A stretch of 64,000 bases of DNA from Mesorhabditis belari (lineage: Eukaryota; Nematoda; Chromadorea; Rhabditida; Rhabditidae): the NCBI GenBank assembly GCA_958450365.1, contig CAUEEP010000760.1, positions 62,001-126,000 on the forward strand, written 5' to 3'. Below are positions 45,255 to 54,707 of the stretch, piece by piece. A program made the position numbers and the translations under genes. The first letter of the stretch is position 1; each line of letters begins with the position of its first letter. Under the pieces are notes generated by a model, which worked only from the letters and a program-made list of their open reading frames with translations, searched no databases and had not been told where the DNA came from.

Positions 45255-46568
45255 TTATCGAGGTTTGACTGTATAAAGAGATACGAGTAGAATGGTTGGC
45301 TCTACGGGCACTAGAAGCCAAAAGCCTTGGATTGCGAATGCGAGATATGGGAGAACGGCCACCGCATCAGCCGAAACGGCCAGCATTTCCACACAGAAAA
45401 CAATCACCTGAATAGCATGATGGTTTGTTCTAAAATTTGGGGAAAATCCTTTAAGCTCAACTGTTGTGCTTTGTTTAATGAGTCTCTCAAGAAGCCTCAG
45501 TTCTTGAACAAGAAAAAGTGTCAACCTTTGGAATTAACTCCTTGGACGTGAAGTTTTCACATCCACATATAATCATAAGCTATCGCAATCTTGACCCAAG
45601 TTTCTGTCCAAATTATCCACTTTTAGATTGATTCTAGTCTGAAGTCTGAGCCTGAAGTAGCCAGGATCTCCAGGACAATACAGTAGCCAGGATCTCGCGA
45701 CTTTCAGTCTAATGGCACGAGCTCCTCGAGGCTACCCCAATCAATTTCCGACCAAGAGATTATATTTTTCAAAAATTCCAGGCTAGGCTTAGACCATAGC
45801 TCCGTTAAATACTGTAATTGGACCCTATGGGGTACTATTTTTCCCCTGCCCGTCTAGGATGGGGTATTATTTTTTTCTTCCCCCCTCTAGGGTGGGGTAG
45901 TAGAGGGGTGCAACTACAGTATTTACGGTAGTTATTTTTAACTAACCCACCCAAATATAGAAAGCATTCCCCACCGCTCTAATAGTGCCCCACCCTAGAG
46001 GGGAGGGAAAAAAATAGTACCCCATGGGGTCCAATTACAGTATTTAAGGTAGCTATGGTCTAAGCCTAGCCTGGAATCTTTGAAAAATATAATCTCTTGG
46101 TCGGAAATTGATTGGGGTAGCCTCGAGGAGCTCGTACCGTTAGAATGAAAGTCGCGAAATCCTGACTACTGTATTGTTAGTCTTTGACTACTGTATTATC
46201 CTTCAGGCTCAGGCTTTTGGATTGATTCAGACTAGAATCAAGCAAAAAGTAGATAATTTGAAAGTCGTGAAATCCTGGCTATACGCTTGTACTAAATAGA
46301 TAGACTTGTTAAAGCTAGACGCAAAATTACGGTAGGTTTTTTGAAGTTGACACGCTTTAGAATGCGAATGGCTGAGAAGGACACTCTAGTATTACCAACC
46401 ACATACATGTGTAATAGACAAATATATTAAAGATGCTCGAGCGTCTTTGGATTTCTTCGTCAATAATACATATACAACAATAGAGCAAAAACAAGCAGAC
46501 AGTAGAATGATGATGTAATTGTAGATCCGAAACATCCAGATCACCTCAGAACTCAATGAGTCAAGCAT
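45255..46568 (-). pseudogene. Seven-TM receptor fragments E (TM1 and TM6-TM7)
   Basis: A start exon 46568-46407 encodes MLDSLSSEVIWMFRIYNY, a TM segment and KKSKDARASLIYL, a receptor-like N terminus, and ends at a GT donor in phase 0. At 45524-45255 are LRLLERLIKQ (cf. ERRLLQQ in gene A) and an exon with VIVFCVEMLAVSADAV, a last TM and a TVKPR stop, matching exons 8-10 of genes A and B. The middle exons are missing; a 650-bp foldback fills the space. The last residues read into the pogo-like TIR (AAACCTCGATAAC), so the C terminus comes from the transposon end. Likely a broken gene. Confidence 0.5.
45609..46260. mobile_element. Foldback element with arms of about 300 bp
   Basis: The left arm begins AAATTATCCACTTTTAGATT and the right arm ends with the inverse. 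Shared blocks: GATTCTAGTCTGAA, CTCCTCGAGGCTACCCCAAT, GACCAAGAGATTATATTTTT, TAGACCATAGCT and the GGGTACTATTTTT centre. The loop is GC-rich (CCCCACCCTAGAGGGG). Confidence 0.85.
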
Positions 46569-47299
46569 TACAAGAAATCAATAGCATTTCATTTTTGCGT
46601 ATAAGAAACCCCAGAAACCCTAGAAACAATTTTCAAAACACCTGAATATCTAAAATGTGTAGAGTGTGCAAAAGAAACTTAAAAAGTTTCGCGATTACCC
46701 GAGCAGGTGTTTGGATGTACAGAGAATTGCCTTTGCTCTATCGAGCAATGAAAACAGTCAATGAAAAGAGGCAAGCACAACTTTTATAGAATAAAATCTG
46801 TTGCCAACTTGTAGCCACGCATTTCTGGATACTTTTAATATTTTGGCTGTTTCTTTGTGGCTTTCGAGTCAAGACTTTTGGTTGATCTCTCAGATTAAAT
46901 ATTGTTTCGAAATGAATTCCACTTTTGTACCAGAAGGGGCGCATTTCTTGGATGAGTGATTTCATATTTTTTTCCACGAATTTCCACGGTAAGTTGGCTT
47001 CATTTTGCTTTGATCATTAGCAAATTACATTAATTATGTAATTTCTAAAAGAATTTCCTTGGATTTGAGCAGGCAATCGCCAAATTTGCACTGGAATTGA
47101 GATCACAGCCAAAGTTTCAATCACGTTTTTACCCACTCAAACTCACTTTTTGCCAAACAAGCCCTTTCCCATCCGACGCAGTTTTTCAAAGCGCATCTTT
47201 TGACAAAAAATGAGCCCAATCCGTCAAAGCATGGCTGAGAAAAAGGCCCGAAAACTAGAACTAACTAGAACTTAATAGGCAGATTGGTGTTCTTTGGGG
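46569..47299. other. Gene-poor interval
   Basis: A minus-strand open frame near 46970-46880 (MKSLIQEMRPFWYKSG, then ETIFNLRDQPK) ends at a possible splice site but matches no family I know. The rest is AT-rich. Confidence 0.4.
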
Positions 47300-48065
47300 G
47301 CGCGCACAATCGCGCACTTTCTGGCAGAGGGCCTTTCCATATACCAGATTGCCTCGCTCTCCTGGTGCTTTGTGTCCACTCTCATATTGGTCCCGAACGG
47401 TTTTAAGAGTAAAAACGTTTTTTCCAGAGACGGTTTGTACAAGCTTGCTTCTCTTGCTTGGTCGATGCCTAACCCATTCGTGGAAGGCGGCGCCCGAAGC
47501 CATGGGCTGGCCCGGGTCGATTGTACGGATAAGCCCCGAGCAGCATCAAGTTCTCGACCGAAAGGATGTTGTGGAAAGACCCACAGTCTCCCGTGAGGGA
47601 TACAGCTGAAGTTCGTGGAATCGCTACTATTCCGCACTGCCACCCGTGGAGGGAGGCAGAATGGTCTGTTGCTCGTAACCGGATTACAATTATGCTCCCT
47701 TTGGGCTCCGGCTTCCGTCAGCTGTCCGCTACTCGACAGTCGTCTAGATGGCGGAAGTTTGGACACCCCATTGGAGGAACCGTGAGGTTCTTAAACCGAC
47801 TGGGGATCAGATCAATCACTTTTAGTATCAACAAAGTGTAACTTCGGAGCATTCTCCTACTTACGCTGCGCGCACCTTAGCAAGCTGAGCATTCTTGCTG
47901 CGGGAGTCGGTGCCATCGCCAAGGACCAGACGTGGACCTCGGATCCCAAGAGTCTTCGGACTACAGGGTGACGGATTGCGAAGTTCAGCCACCTCCTCGT
48001 GGTGCACTCTGGGCACTTCCTGGAAACAGGAAGTGGCGAAGAGCTGGACAAAAAAGGGAAAGAAC
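47300..48065. repeat. GC-rich dispersed repeat, copy 1
   Basis: About 766 bp starting GCGCGCACAATCGCGCACTT and ending near GAGCTGGACAAAAAAGGGAA. It is nearly identical over most of its length to 52540-53291. GC content is far above its surroundings. Open frames of 90-160 codons exist on both strands but are not kept in frame between the copies. The A-rich right end suggests retroposition. I do not recognise it. Confidence 0.75.
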
Positions 48066-48641
48066 TTTTGGAAAAGTTCGAAAACTTTGAAAAAATTTAA
48101 AGCTCTGACCCTTTAAGTCTTTGAAAAAGCTTGTTTTTCAAAAAACTTCAAAAAAAAGTTTTATTTTTCAGAGGATTTCTTTTTGTCTTTTTCTAGGTCA
48201 GAGAAAATCCAAAACAAGACTTTCCGTAGAGCCTAATATTTGTATTTGGTTTCTCTAGTAACTTTATTTATAGTAACCTCTAGTAACCTTTATTTATAAT
48301 TGCAATTTTAACATTTCTTTTGGTGACAAATGAAAACATTCAAAACAAAAAACATTGTCAAAACACTTCAAAGAAGACCCAATAACCCAAATCATACGGA
48401 TTTCTTCAAAGTTCTGTTCAGCAACTAGTGCAATTTGGTAATAAAAAGCTTTCAAATCTTCAAGTGTTGTATTTTTCATTATTTTCTTGAATCTTGGGTT
48501 CTATTTTTTCCAGAGATCAAGAGCTTTATACGTACTGTTTCCGGAAAGGACACAAAATACAAAACGCGAAAATCATGGAGTTATCACGGCGAAGGGAGGG
48601 GTCACCCTTTGACATCAGAAGCCTGTTTCTAGTCTAAAGAT
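48066..48641. other. Intergenic, no supported gene
   Basis: A/T-rich with CAAAAAAAAG and GTAACCTTTATTTATA short repeats. It leads into the CTL-3 promoter. Confidence 0.5.
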
Positions 48642-48679
48642 TTATCAGCACATTTTTCGATTGTGGCTAGCACTGATAA
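48642..48679. promoter_or_regulatory. Paired GATA sites upstream of CTL-3
   Basis: TTATCAG (48642-48648) and CTGATAA (48673-48679) form an inverted pair 50-87 bp before the ATG, the same arrangement as CTL-2. Likely intestinal GATA-factor sites by analogy with Caenorhabditis. Confidence 0.5.
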
Positions 48680-48728
48680 ACACATCATTCATTAAAAAGC
48701 TCCCGTAAATTGAGGGTTCAAAGCTGAA

Positions 48729-51700
48729 ATGAAACTTTTATTTCTCGCGTTTGTTGTTCTGCAAGTTTTCTCGACTGATGCTCAAAATTGTGCGAATGGA
48801 TACTCCTATCAAAGTGATCTTGGCGTTTGTCTCATGTATAAAACGATGGACGGTAAGTGATTCTACTGGCTTATTATTACTATTGGGTTGTCCAGTTATG
48901 AATGCGCGTTTTTTACTATTTTGTAAATTTCTCAAGATACCGAAATCAAGAAAAAGATATATATGAGTATTATTCAAAAGCTGAAGATCTCCTCTACATT
49001 TTGATATAAAAAGTTTTTGAATTTGTTCGGCTTTTGGGGAAATTGACTGCACAGAAGAAGAGGTGGCCAAAAAATGGAAGGGTGCCTTTGGATCAAGTAT
49101 TGGCTCCGCTCAAATTGAGTTAACCGTTTGATGTTTGGCCAATAGATATATCAATACAAGTTTTTTTTAAATATAACAATTTCAGAGCATCTTTACTTTT
49201 CTTTTCCTTTCTGAGCGGTTATTTTACACCATAAAACTTGAGGAAGAGCTAAGCTGGAATGGGTTTTTTTTCGAAAACGACCTCTCCCTTTGTGCAGTCA
49301 ATTCCCCAAAAAGTTGAATGAATTCAAAAACTTTTTTATTCCAAAATGTAGAGGAGATCTTCAGCTTTCGAATGATATAAAGCACTCATATACATCTGTT
49401 CGATATCTTGAGAAATTCAAAAAATAGTAAAAACGCGCATTCATAACTGGACAACCCAATATTTTAAACTTGGTAATTTAAAGTTATAGAGTTAAATCTA
49501 TAAGTATAAGAAAAAACCGGTTTAGCTACCAACTGGTCAACAGCCTCTTCGTATTGTCGACAAAAACAAGGCAATCTTGTCTCAATTCACAACACCATTC
49601 AGAACAACATTTTGGCTCAACTTCAAAGAAGTAAGCAAAGCTTTATGTGTCCATTTTGCTAGGCTTCAAAAGCTTTATGTGCCCATACCAGCATCGACTG
49701 GCAAACTAGTTTGCGAAGAAATTGAGCAGACAGAAAAAACCTTCTTAAGAGAGGGCTCTAAATTCAGATCAATTTCAGCCTTGAGTATCAGCAGCATCTT
49801 GCTTTGACAGGATGTGGAATTTGTGGCAAAAATACAGCCAAAAATACAGCTTAAATTCAAGGCAAAAATTGACCCCAGAAATTAGGGCATAATGACGCGC
49901 AAAGCGACGAAACCAGAGCCCAAATGCTAAGCTCCGGGAAAAGTTCCGGCGGCGCCTCTGATCTTTACGGCGGCAGCTTTGGTCTTTCCGGTAAAACCTT
50001 CATGATTTTCGCGTGTAGTAACTTTTCCTTGGAAAGTTCCTCGGAAAGTTCCGGCGGAGTTTTACCGGAAACTTTCTTGAAGAAAAGCACACCCCGGGGG
50101 AAAACCCCAGAGGTTTTATCGGAAAGATCAGAGATGCCGCCGGAACTTTTCAGAGATACGAGCTCAACTCAGCCGCACACCGCTCCTTCCCCTTTACGGA
50201 TTCCAAAAGGGAAGCACCCTATATTTTTTTTCTTTGGCTTCAGCTGTAAATTTATACCCAGGGGTTTTCGGGGTCGGGGAATCGATTAGAGCTTTACATT
50301 GGATTGAGTCTGCCAAATGGAACTCGGGTTTGATTGGTCTACAATTTTAGATAAATTTTGACCCCTCTTTTAAGTTAATTGAATAGTTGCCTGAGTCGTC
50401 TTCATTCCCTTCAATTTTTCAGATGTGACCGGTTTTGACGCCGAATTCTGGCTGGGTGCTGCATTGAGCGCAAATGGATCGTGGACTTGGTCTGATGGGA
50501 CACCGTTTGACTATCAACAATTTCAGCAATCATGTGAGATTTACACATTATATTCTTGGCCAAACGCTAGCACTTTTTCAGCCGAGAAAGGCAATGATGC
50601 AGTCTTGGATTCGAGAGATCGCCTATGGAAAATCAAAGGACTGTCAGTGGCAAGGAATTTCTTTTGTGAAGCTTTAGTGTTGACAACCACTGCTCAACCC
50701 GTCACTTCTCAACCCGTCACTTCTCAACCCCAACTCTGCTTACCTGGTCAGCTTCGAAAACCTATTCATTAAAAATTTTGATTTCAGTTGAACAACAACC
50801 TCTGTACAATTGTAAAAACGGTTGGCAATACTCGCCAGACACGGGATATCAATATTTGGTAGGTGAAGGTTGTAGTCGGCTTGAATTTTGCCTCCCATGA
50901 TAGGTGATTTACGATACAAGCTCCACCAAGGCTCAAGCCGCTTGTCAAGCCCAAGGAGCCCAGCTTGCATCAATTCACAGTCAAGCAGAAAACGATTTCA
51001 TTACAGGTATAGTTTATAACCAGTGTTTCAAAGATATTAGGCTCTCCAGAAAGTCTTTTCTTTCGTTCCCTTTCGTAGTTTCGTTGAAAAATAACAAATT
51101 TATTAATTAACTAGCCGAATTCCCCAAGGAAATTGCCCGAGTCCAGCATACGGACTTTGGACTGATTTTACTGCAACCTGGCTTAGGCCTGGACCACAGA
51201 CTCTAGAAGCTAATTGGACCTTCCAATTGGAACATCTTATTAAAACATTTCAAGGTCTCTGTTGTGAAAATGGCTGCAATTTCGTTGGGCACGACAGCAC
51301 TTATGGATGGTACCTTACTGGAGGATTTAAAGTATTACTCATGCAATTTCAAGTCTTAAACAACTTTTTCAGCAAAATGGATCCTATCAATGGATTGATG
51401 GTACTCCGTTTGACTTTCAGGGAGATATTTGTGATGATGAGGGTAATGGTTCGAAGCTCGTTGTGAGTTTGTAGTCGAATAAATCGATGAGAAATAGCAT
51501 AGCATCAAAAATAATTCATTTAAGCATATCTAGCTTTATAACTTGCACCATTTTTTTCTCAAGGTCCCAAGAGACAAACTGTCATCAGCTAAATTCAAAG
51601 TGTGGTCGAAAATATTAGGTACTTGCAAAAGAAACTGCGGATTATTTCAAATCTCAAATTCTCAAATCTACACCGAACAGCTGAAGAAAGTTGCTGAAAT

Positions 51701-52267
51701 TCTACGAGAAAAAGGTGTTAATCCAAGGACAATTCATTTGCCCGCTGACAATGCCCGAATACACACATCAAACTTGGCTCAAAGGAAGATAAAAGAATCA
51801 GCCTGAAAACTTGTGCCGCATCCGCCATATTCGCCTAATATTGCTCCCTCAGATTACCACTTACTCCGATCGATGCAGCACTCTCTTGCAAATCAAAAGT
51901 TTAACAATCCTCAAGAAGTCGAAATTTGGGTGCAAGACTACTTTACGTCCGCTGAACCCCGAATTTTTTGAATCAAGCATCCGAAGTCTACGCAAAAAAT
52001 GGAAGAACATAGTTGATAATAATGGTGAATATATTTTGGAATAATGTTGTTTTCTTATTGATTTTTTGGTTGTTCGAATATTGGTTATAATCCGCTTTCT
52101 CTTTTGCAAGTACCTAATATTAACAAGTTCCGGGTTTTGTTCAACTTTTCTTTAAGGTCTATAACTATGACACAAATTGTCATCGCCACGATTGTGGACG
52201 CGGAATTTGGGGGCTCTGGTCATCGAACCCCTTGGTTCCGCCATACGTGGTCTGCAAGAAGAAGTGA
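48729..52267 (+). CDS. Secreted double C-type lectin domain protein (CTL-3), complete
   Basis: Nine exons: 48729-48852, 49526-49630, 50423-50533, 50582-50746, 50788-50858, 50904-51006, 51255-51331, 51373-51462, 52157-52267. Total 957 nt, giving 318 residues in unbroken phase with a TGA stop. Signal peptide MKLLFLAFVVLQVFSTDA. CTLD1 (about 22-155): CANGYSYQ, YCRQKQGNLVSIHN, FWLGAALSANGSWTWSD, FDYQQF, RNFFC. A linker with two TTSQPV-like repeats follows. CTLD2 (about 170-318): CKNGWQYSPDTGYQYL, ACQAQGAQLASIHS, CCENGC, WYLTGG, WIDGTPFDF, VCKKK. Same exon plan as CTL-1 and CTL-2. Introns 1, 6 and 8 each carry a DNA transposon, yet every splice site and the frame are intact, so the gene is probably functional. 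Likely a gut or surface lectin. Confidence 0.9.
48883..49459. mobile_element. Long-TIR mariner-like MITE, copy C
   Basis: TA-flanked, 577 bp, in intron 1 of CTL-3, 30 bp after the donor. It is inverted relative to copies A and B, as shown by the order of the internal GGTGGCCAAAAAATGG and CGGTTATTTTACACC blocks. Confidence 0.88.
51037..51110. mobile_element. MITE end in CTL-3 intron 6
   Basis: TTAGGCTCTCCAGAAAGTCT followed by GTTTCGTTGAAAAATAACAA belongs to the same family as 60811-61336. Only one end is recognised here. Confidence 0.55.
51613..52122 (+). mobile_element. Internally deleted mariner element in CTL-3 intron 8
   Basis: The inverted ends TTAGGTACTTGCAAAAG (51616) and CTTTTGCAAGTACCTAA (near 52102) enclose the C-terminal third of a mariner transposase: LPADNARIHTSNLAQ, then in another frame PPYSPNIAPSDYHLLRSM, EVEIWVQDYF and DNNGEYILE. 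A TGA and a frameshift separate the pieces, so it is inactive. The catalytic Asp positions (DNARIH and PSDYH) are recognisable. Confidence 0.85.
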
Positions 52268-52539
52268 TTGTTCAATTCAATGTTTCAATAAATCTCGAAA
52301 CAGTTCAATAAATCTTCTCGAAACAGCTCAACTATGCATGATTTACAAAACTTATTTAAAAAATTACTTTTACTACAAATTTTAGCCGACCTCACCAGAG
52401 TTCTACCATGCTGATTCAGTTTGATTTTCGATTCAATTCAATTCAATTCAATTTTCGAATACGTAGCAAAGCATTATCTTTTGCATTCGGCTGAAAAAAT
52501 TCGCAAACAAAATAATCGCCAAGCCTATGACTCAAGCGT

Positions 52540-53291
52540 GCGCACAATCGCGAACTTTCTGACAGAGGGCCTTTACAGATAGGGACCCTTTTCGCTCTTC
52601 TCTCGCCTTTGTGGCCACTCGCACATTGGTCCATCTGGTTTCACGAGTATAAACAATGTTTGGAGACAGAGTTTGCGGAAGCTTGCTTCTCGCTTGGTCG
52701 GTGCCTAACCCAGTGATGGAAGGCGGCGCCCGGAGCCGTGGGTTGGCCCAGGTCGATTGTACGAATAGCCCCGAGCAGCAAAAAACCGAAAGGATGTTGT
52801 GGAAAGACCCACAGTCTCCCGTGAGGGATACCGCTGAAGTTCGTGGAATCGCTACTATTTCGCACTGCCACCCGTGGAGGGAGGCAGAATGGTCTGTTGC
52901 TCGTAACCGGATTACAATTATGCTCCCTTTGGGCCCCGGCTTCCGTCAGCTGTCCGCTACTCGACAGTCGTCTAGATGGCGGAAGTTTGGACACCCCATT
53001 GGAGGAACCGTGAGGTTCTTAAACCGACTGTGGATCAGATCAATCCCTTTTAGCATCAACAAAGTGTAACTTCGGAGCATTCTTCTACTTACGCTGCGCG
53101 CACCTTAGCAAGCTGAGCATTCTTGCTGCGGGAGTCGGGGCCATCGCCAAGGACCAGACGTGGACCTCGGATCCCAAGAGTCTTCGGACTACAGGGTGGC
53201 GGATTGCGAAGTTCAGCCACCTCCTCGTGGTGCACTCTGGGCACTTCCTGGAAACAGGAAGTGGCGAAGAGCTGGACAAAAAAGGGAAAGA
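52540..53291. repeat. GC-rich dispersed repeat, copy 2
   Basis: About 752 bp matching 47300-48065 with a small internal deletion near 52780. Its right end abuts a truncated mariner element. Confidence 0.75.
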
Positions 53292-53632
53292 AAATTCGTA
53301 AATTTGGCATTTCTAGAAAACCAGTTTTTGAATCATTCTGAAAGTTTGGCCATAAGCCTAATTTTTGATTCTCTACAACTTTTCTATTGACACCAAAATG
53401 GGTTTCTTTTGAAGAAAGTGCTCAAACTGGGAAATCTGCAGTCCTCGATTTTTGTCTCACCCACAAACCAAAATCCTACTACGAAAGAGGAATTCGCAAA
53501 TTGCCTGTAAAATGGGCAGAAGTCGTCAATAATAATGGAAATTATTTGGAATGAATGATAATTGATAGTTTTATATTGAATAAATTTTAGTTCAAAGTCC
53601 CACAGTTTTCAATTCACCAACCCAATAGATAA
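53290..53632 (+). mobile_element. Truncated mariner element
   Basis: Homologous to the inverse of 33381-33730. The plus strand encodes YYERGIRKL and KWAEVVNNNGNYLE with a stop near 53553, and the right TIR ends in CACCAACCCAA before TA. The left part was lost where the GC-rich repeat begins. A second TIR start, TTGGGTTGGTGAA, lies at about 54003 and is cut by the LINE. Confidence 0.75.
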
Positions 53633-54003
53633 TTTTGGTTTTGTTATTTATTCAAGCAGTAGCGCACAGGTCTGGCCTTATCTAGTGAATTCAAGGGAAA
53701 GCATAGTAATTCGTAATATAGAGCAACTTAGTTTTGTTACATATCTTGAATTTGTATTTCTCTCTACACGATTATGGTACTTTTTCTCGGGAATGCGTTT
53801 TAGAAAACGTATCGATCGAACACTCTAATAAAGAAATGCCAAACTTGATCAGACTCTTAGTCGTTTTCTTTGAGATAATGACAAGGCAATTTTTGCAAGT
53901 GTGCAAAGGTGGCATTTTATTTAATTTCTATTTCTGATTGAATTGTAGCACAATCCTCCTAAAGAACAAAAATCCTCAAAAACGAGTTGACACTAAAAGT
54001 ATT

Positions 54004-54530
54004 GGGTTGGTGAAGACATCGGAAACTACAGGCCAATAACTCTGCTATCGGTCTTGTACAAGCTCTACACAAAGATTCTCCAACAACGAATAGAGCGGCA
54101 ACTGGACGACTACCAGCCAGTGGAGCAGGCCGGATTCCGCAAGAACTTCTCCGTGATCGACCACATGCAAGCCGTCACCCAACTGATCGAAAGAATACGA
54201 GAATTCCGAATGCCACTCATCCTGGTGTTCGTCGACTACAAGAAGGCATTCGACTCAGTGGAACATGGCGCAGTGACACAAGTCCTCCTCGACGCAGGGA
54301 TTGACCTCGGATATATCCACGCCATACAAGACTGCTAACCACCACCAGCACAAGCAAGTCGAAGACTTCGAACCAGGAACAACCAAGATAGGAAACACTG
54401 GACGACAATAGCAAGGGATAGAGAAATATGGAAGCAGGTTGTGATCTGCGCAAATAGGAACACCTAAGTGCGAAGACATTAATACGGTCCGCCGGTGGGC
54501 CGTATCTTTGTGAATGGGAAAACGAAAACC
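54004..54530 (+). mobile_element. RTE-like LINE fragment, internally deleted
   Basis: The plus strand reads NYRPITLLSVLYKLYTKIL, QPVEQAGFRKNFS, LILVFVDYKKAFDSVEHGA, which is the palm and fingers of a non-LTR reverse transcriptase with the FxDYxKAFDS motif A of the RTE clade. After about 108 codons it stops. The sequence then jumps to the usual RTE ORF end (DRKHWTTIARDREIWKQV) and a short 3' tail. The YADD region and the endonuclease are missing. Confidence 0.85.
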
Positions 54531-54707
54531 ACAAAATCGTTATGAAAAGCCGAAAATTTTATCTTCAAAATATATCGCGAAATTTACATTACAAACAATC
54601 TTTTACAAAATAAAAAGCCCAATCGCAACACTCAAAAAATTCCCAGACCAAGTCGTAATTTTTGAGACTCGTCCGTGAATTGCTAAACATTATATTTTAG
54701 CTAACTT

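Larger units (their letters stand above)
44099..45274. mobile_element. pogo-like non-autonomous element with a nested tRNA-bearing repeat
   Basis: Ends are AGTAAAACCTCGATGACAAA at 44099 and its inverse TTGTTATCGAGGTTTGACTG at about 45254. The CAGTNAAACCTCGATAAC form is typical of pogo/Tigger TIRs, and TA flanks both ends. Internal content: a GTAGAGAAAT repeat (44230-44272), a 20-bp repeat (ACAATAAGTTTACTGTAT, 44310-44415), the inverted repeat at 44521-44881, and extra TGCTATCGAGGTTTTTG copies near the right end. No transposase is seen. Confidence 0.6.

Noticed and set aside
46738..46977. Open frame beginning MKSLIQEMRPFWYKSG
   Set aside because: A possible exon, but no homologous block, no partner exons and no recognisable domain, so it is left out as a gene.
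47272..47766. A 164-codon minus-strand frame in the GC-rich repeat
   Set aside because: The second copy of the repeat does not keep the frame and other strands have comparable frames, so it is not supported as a gene.
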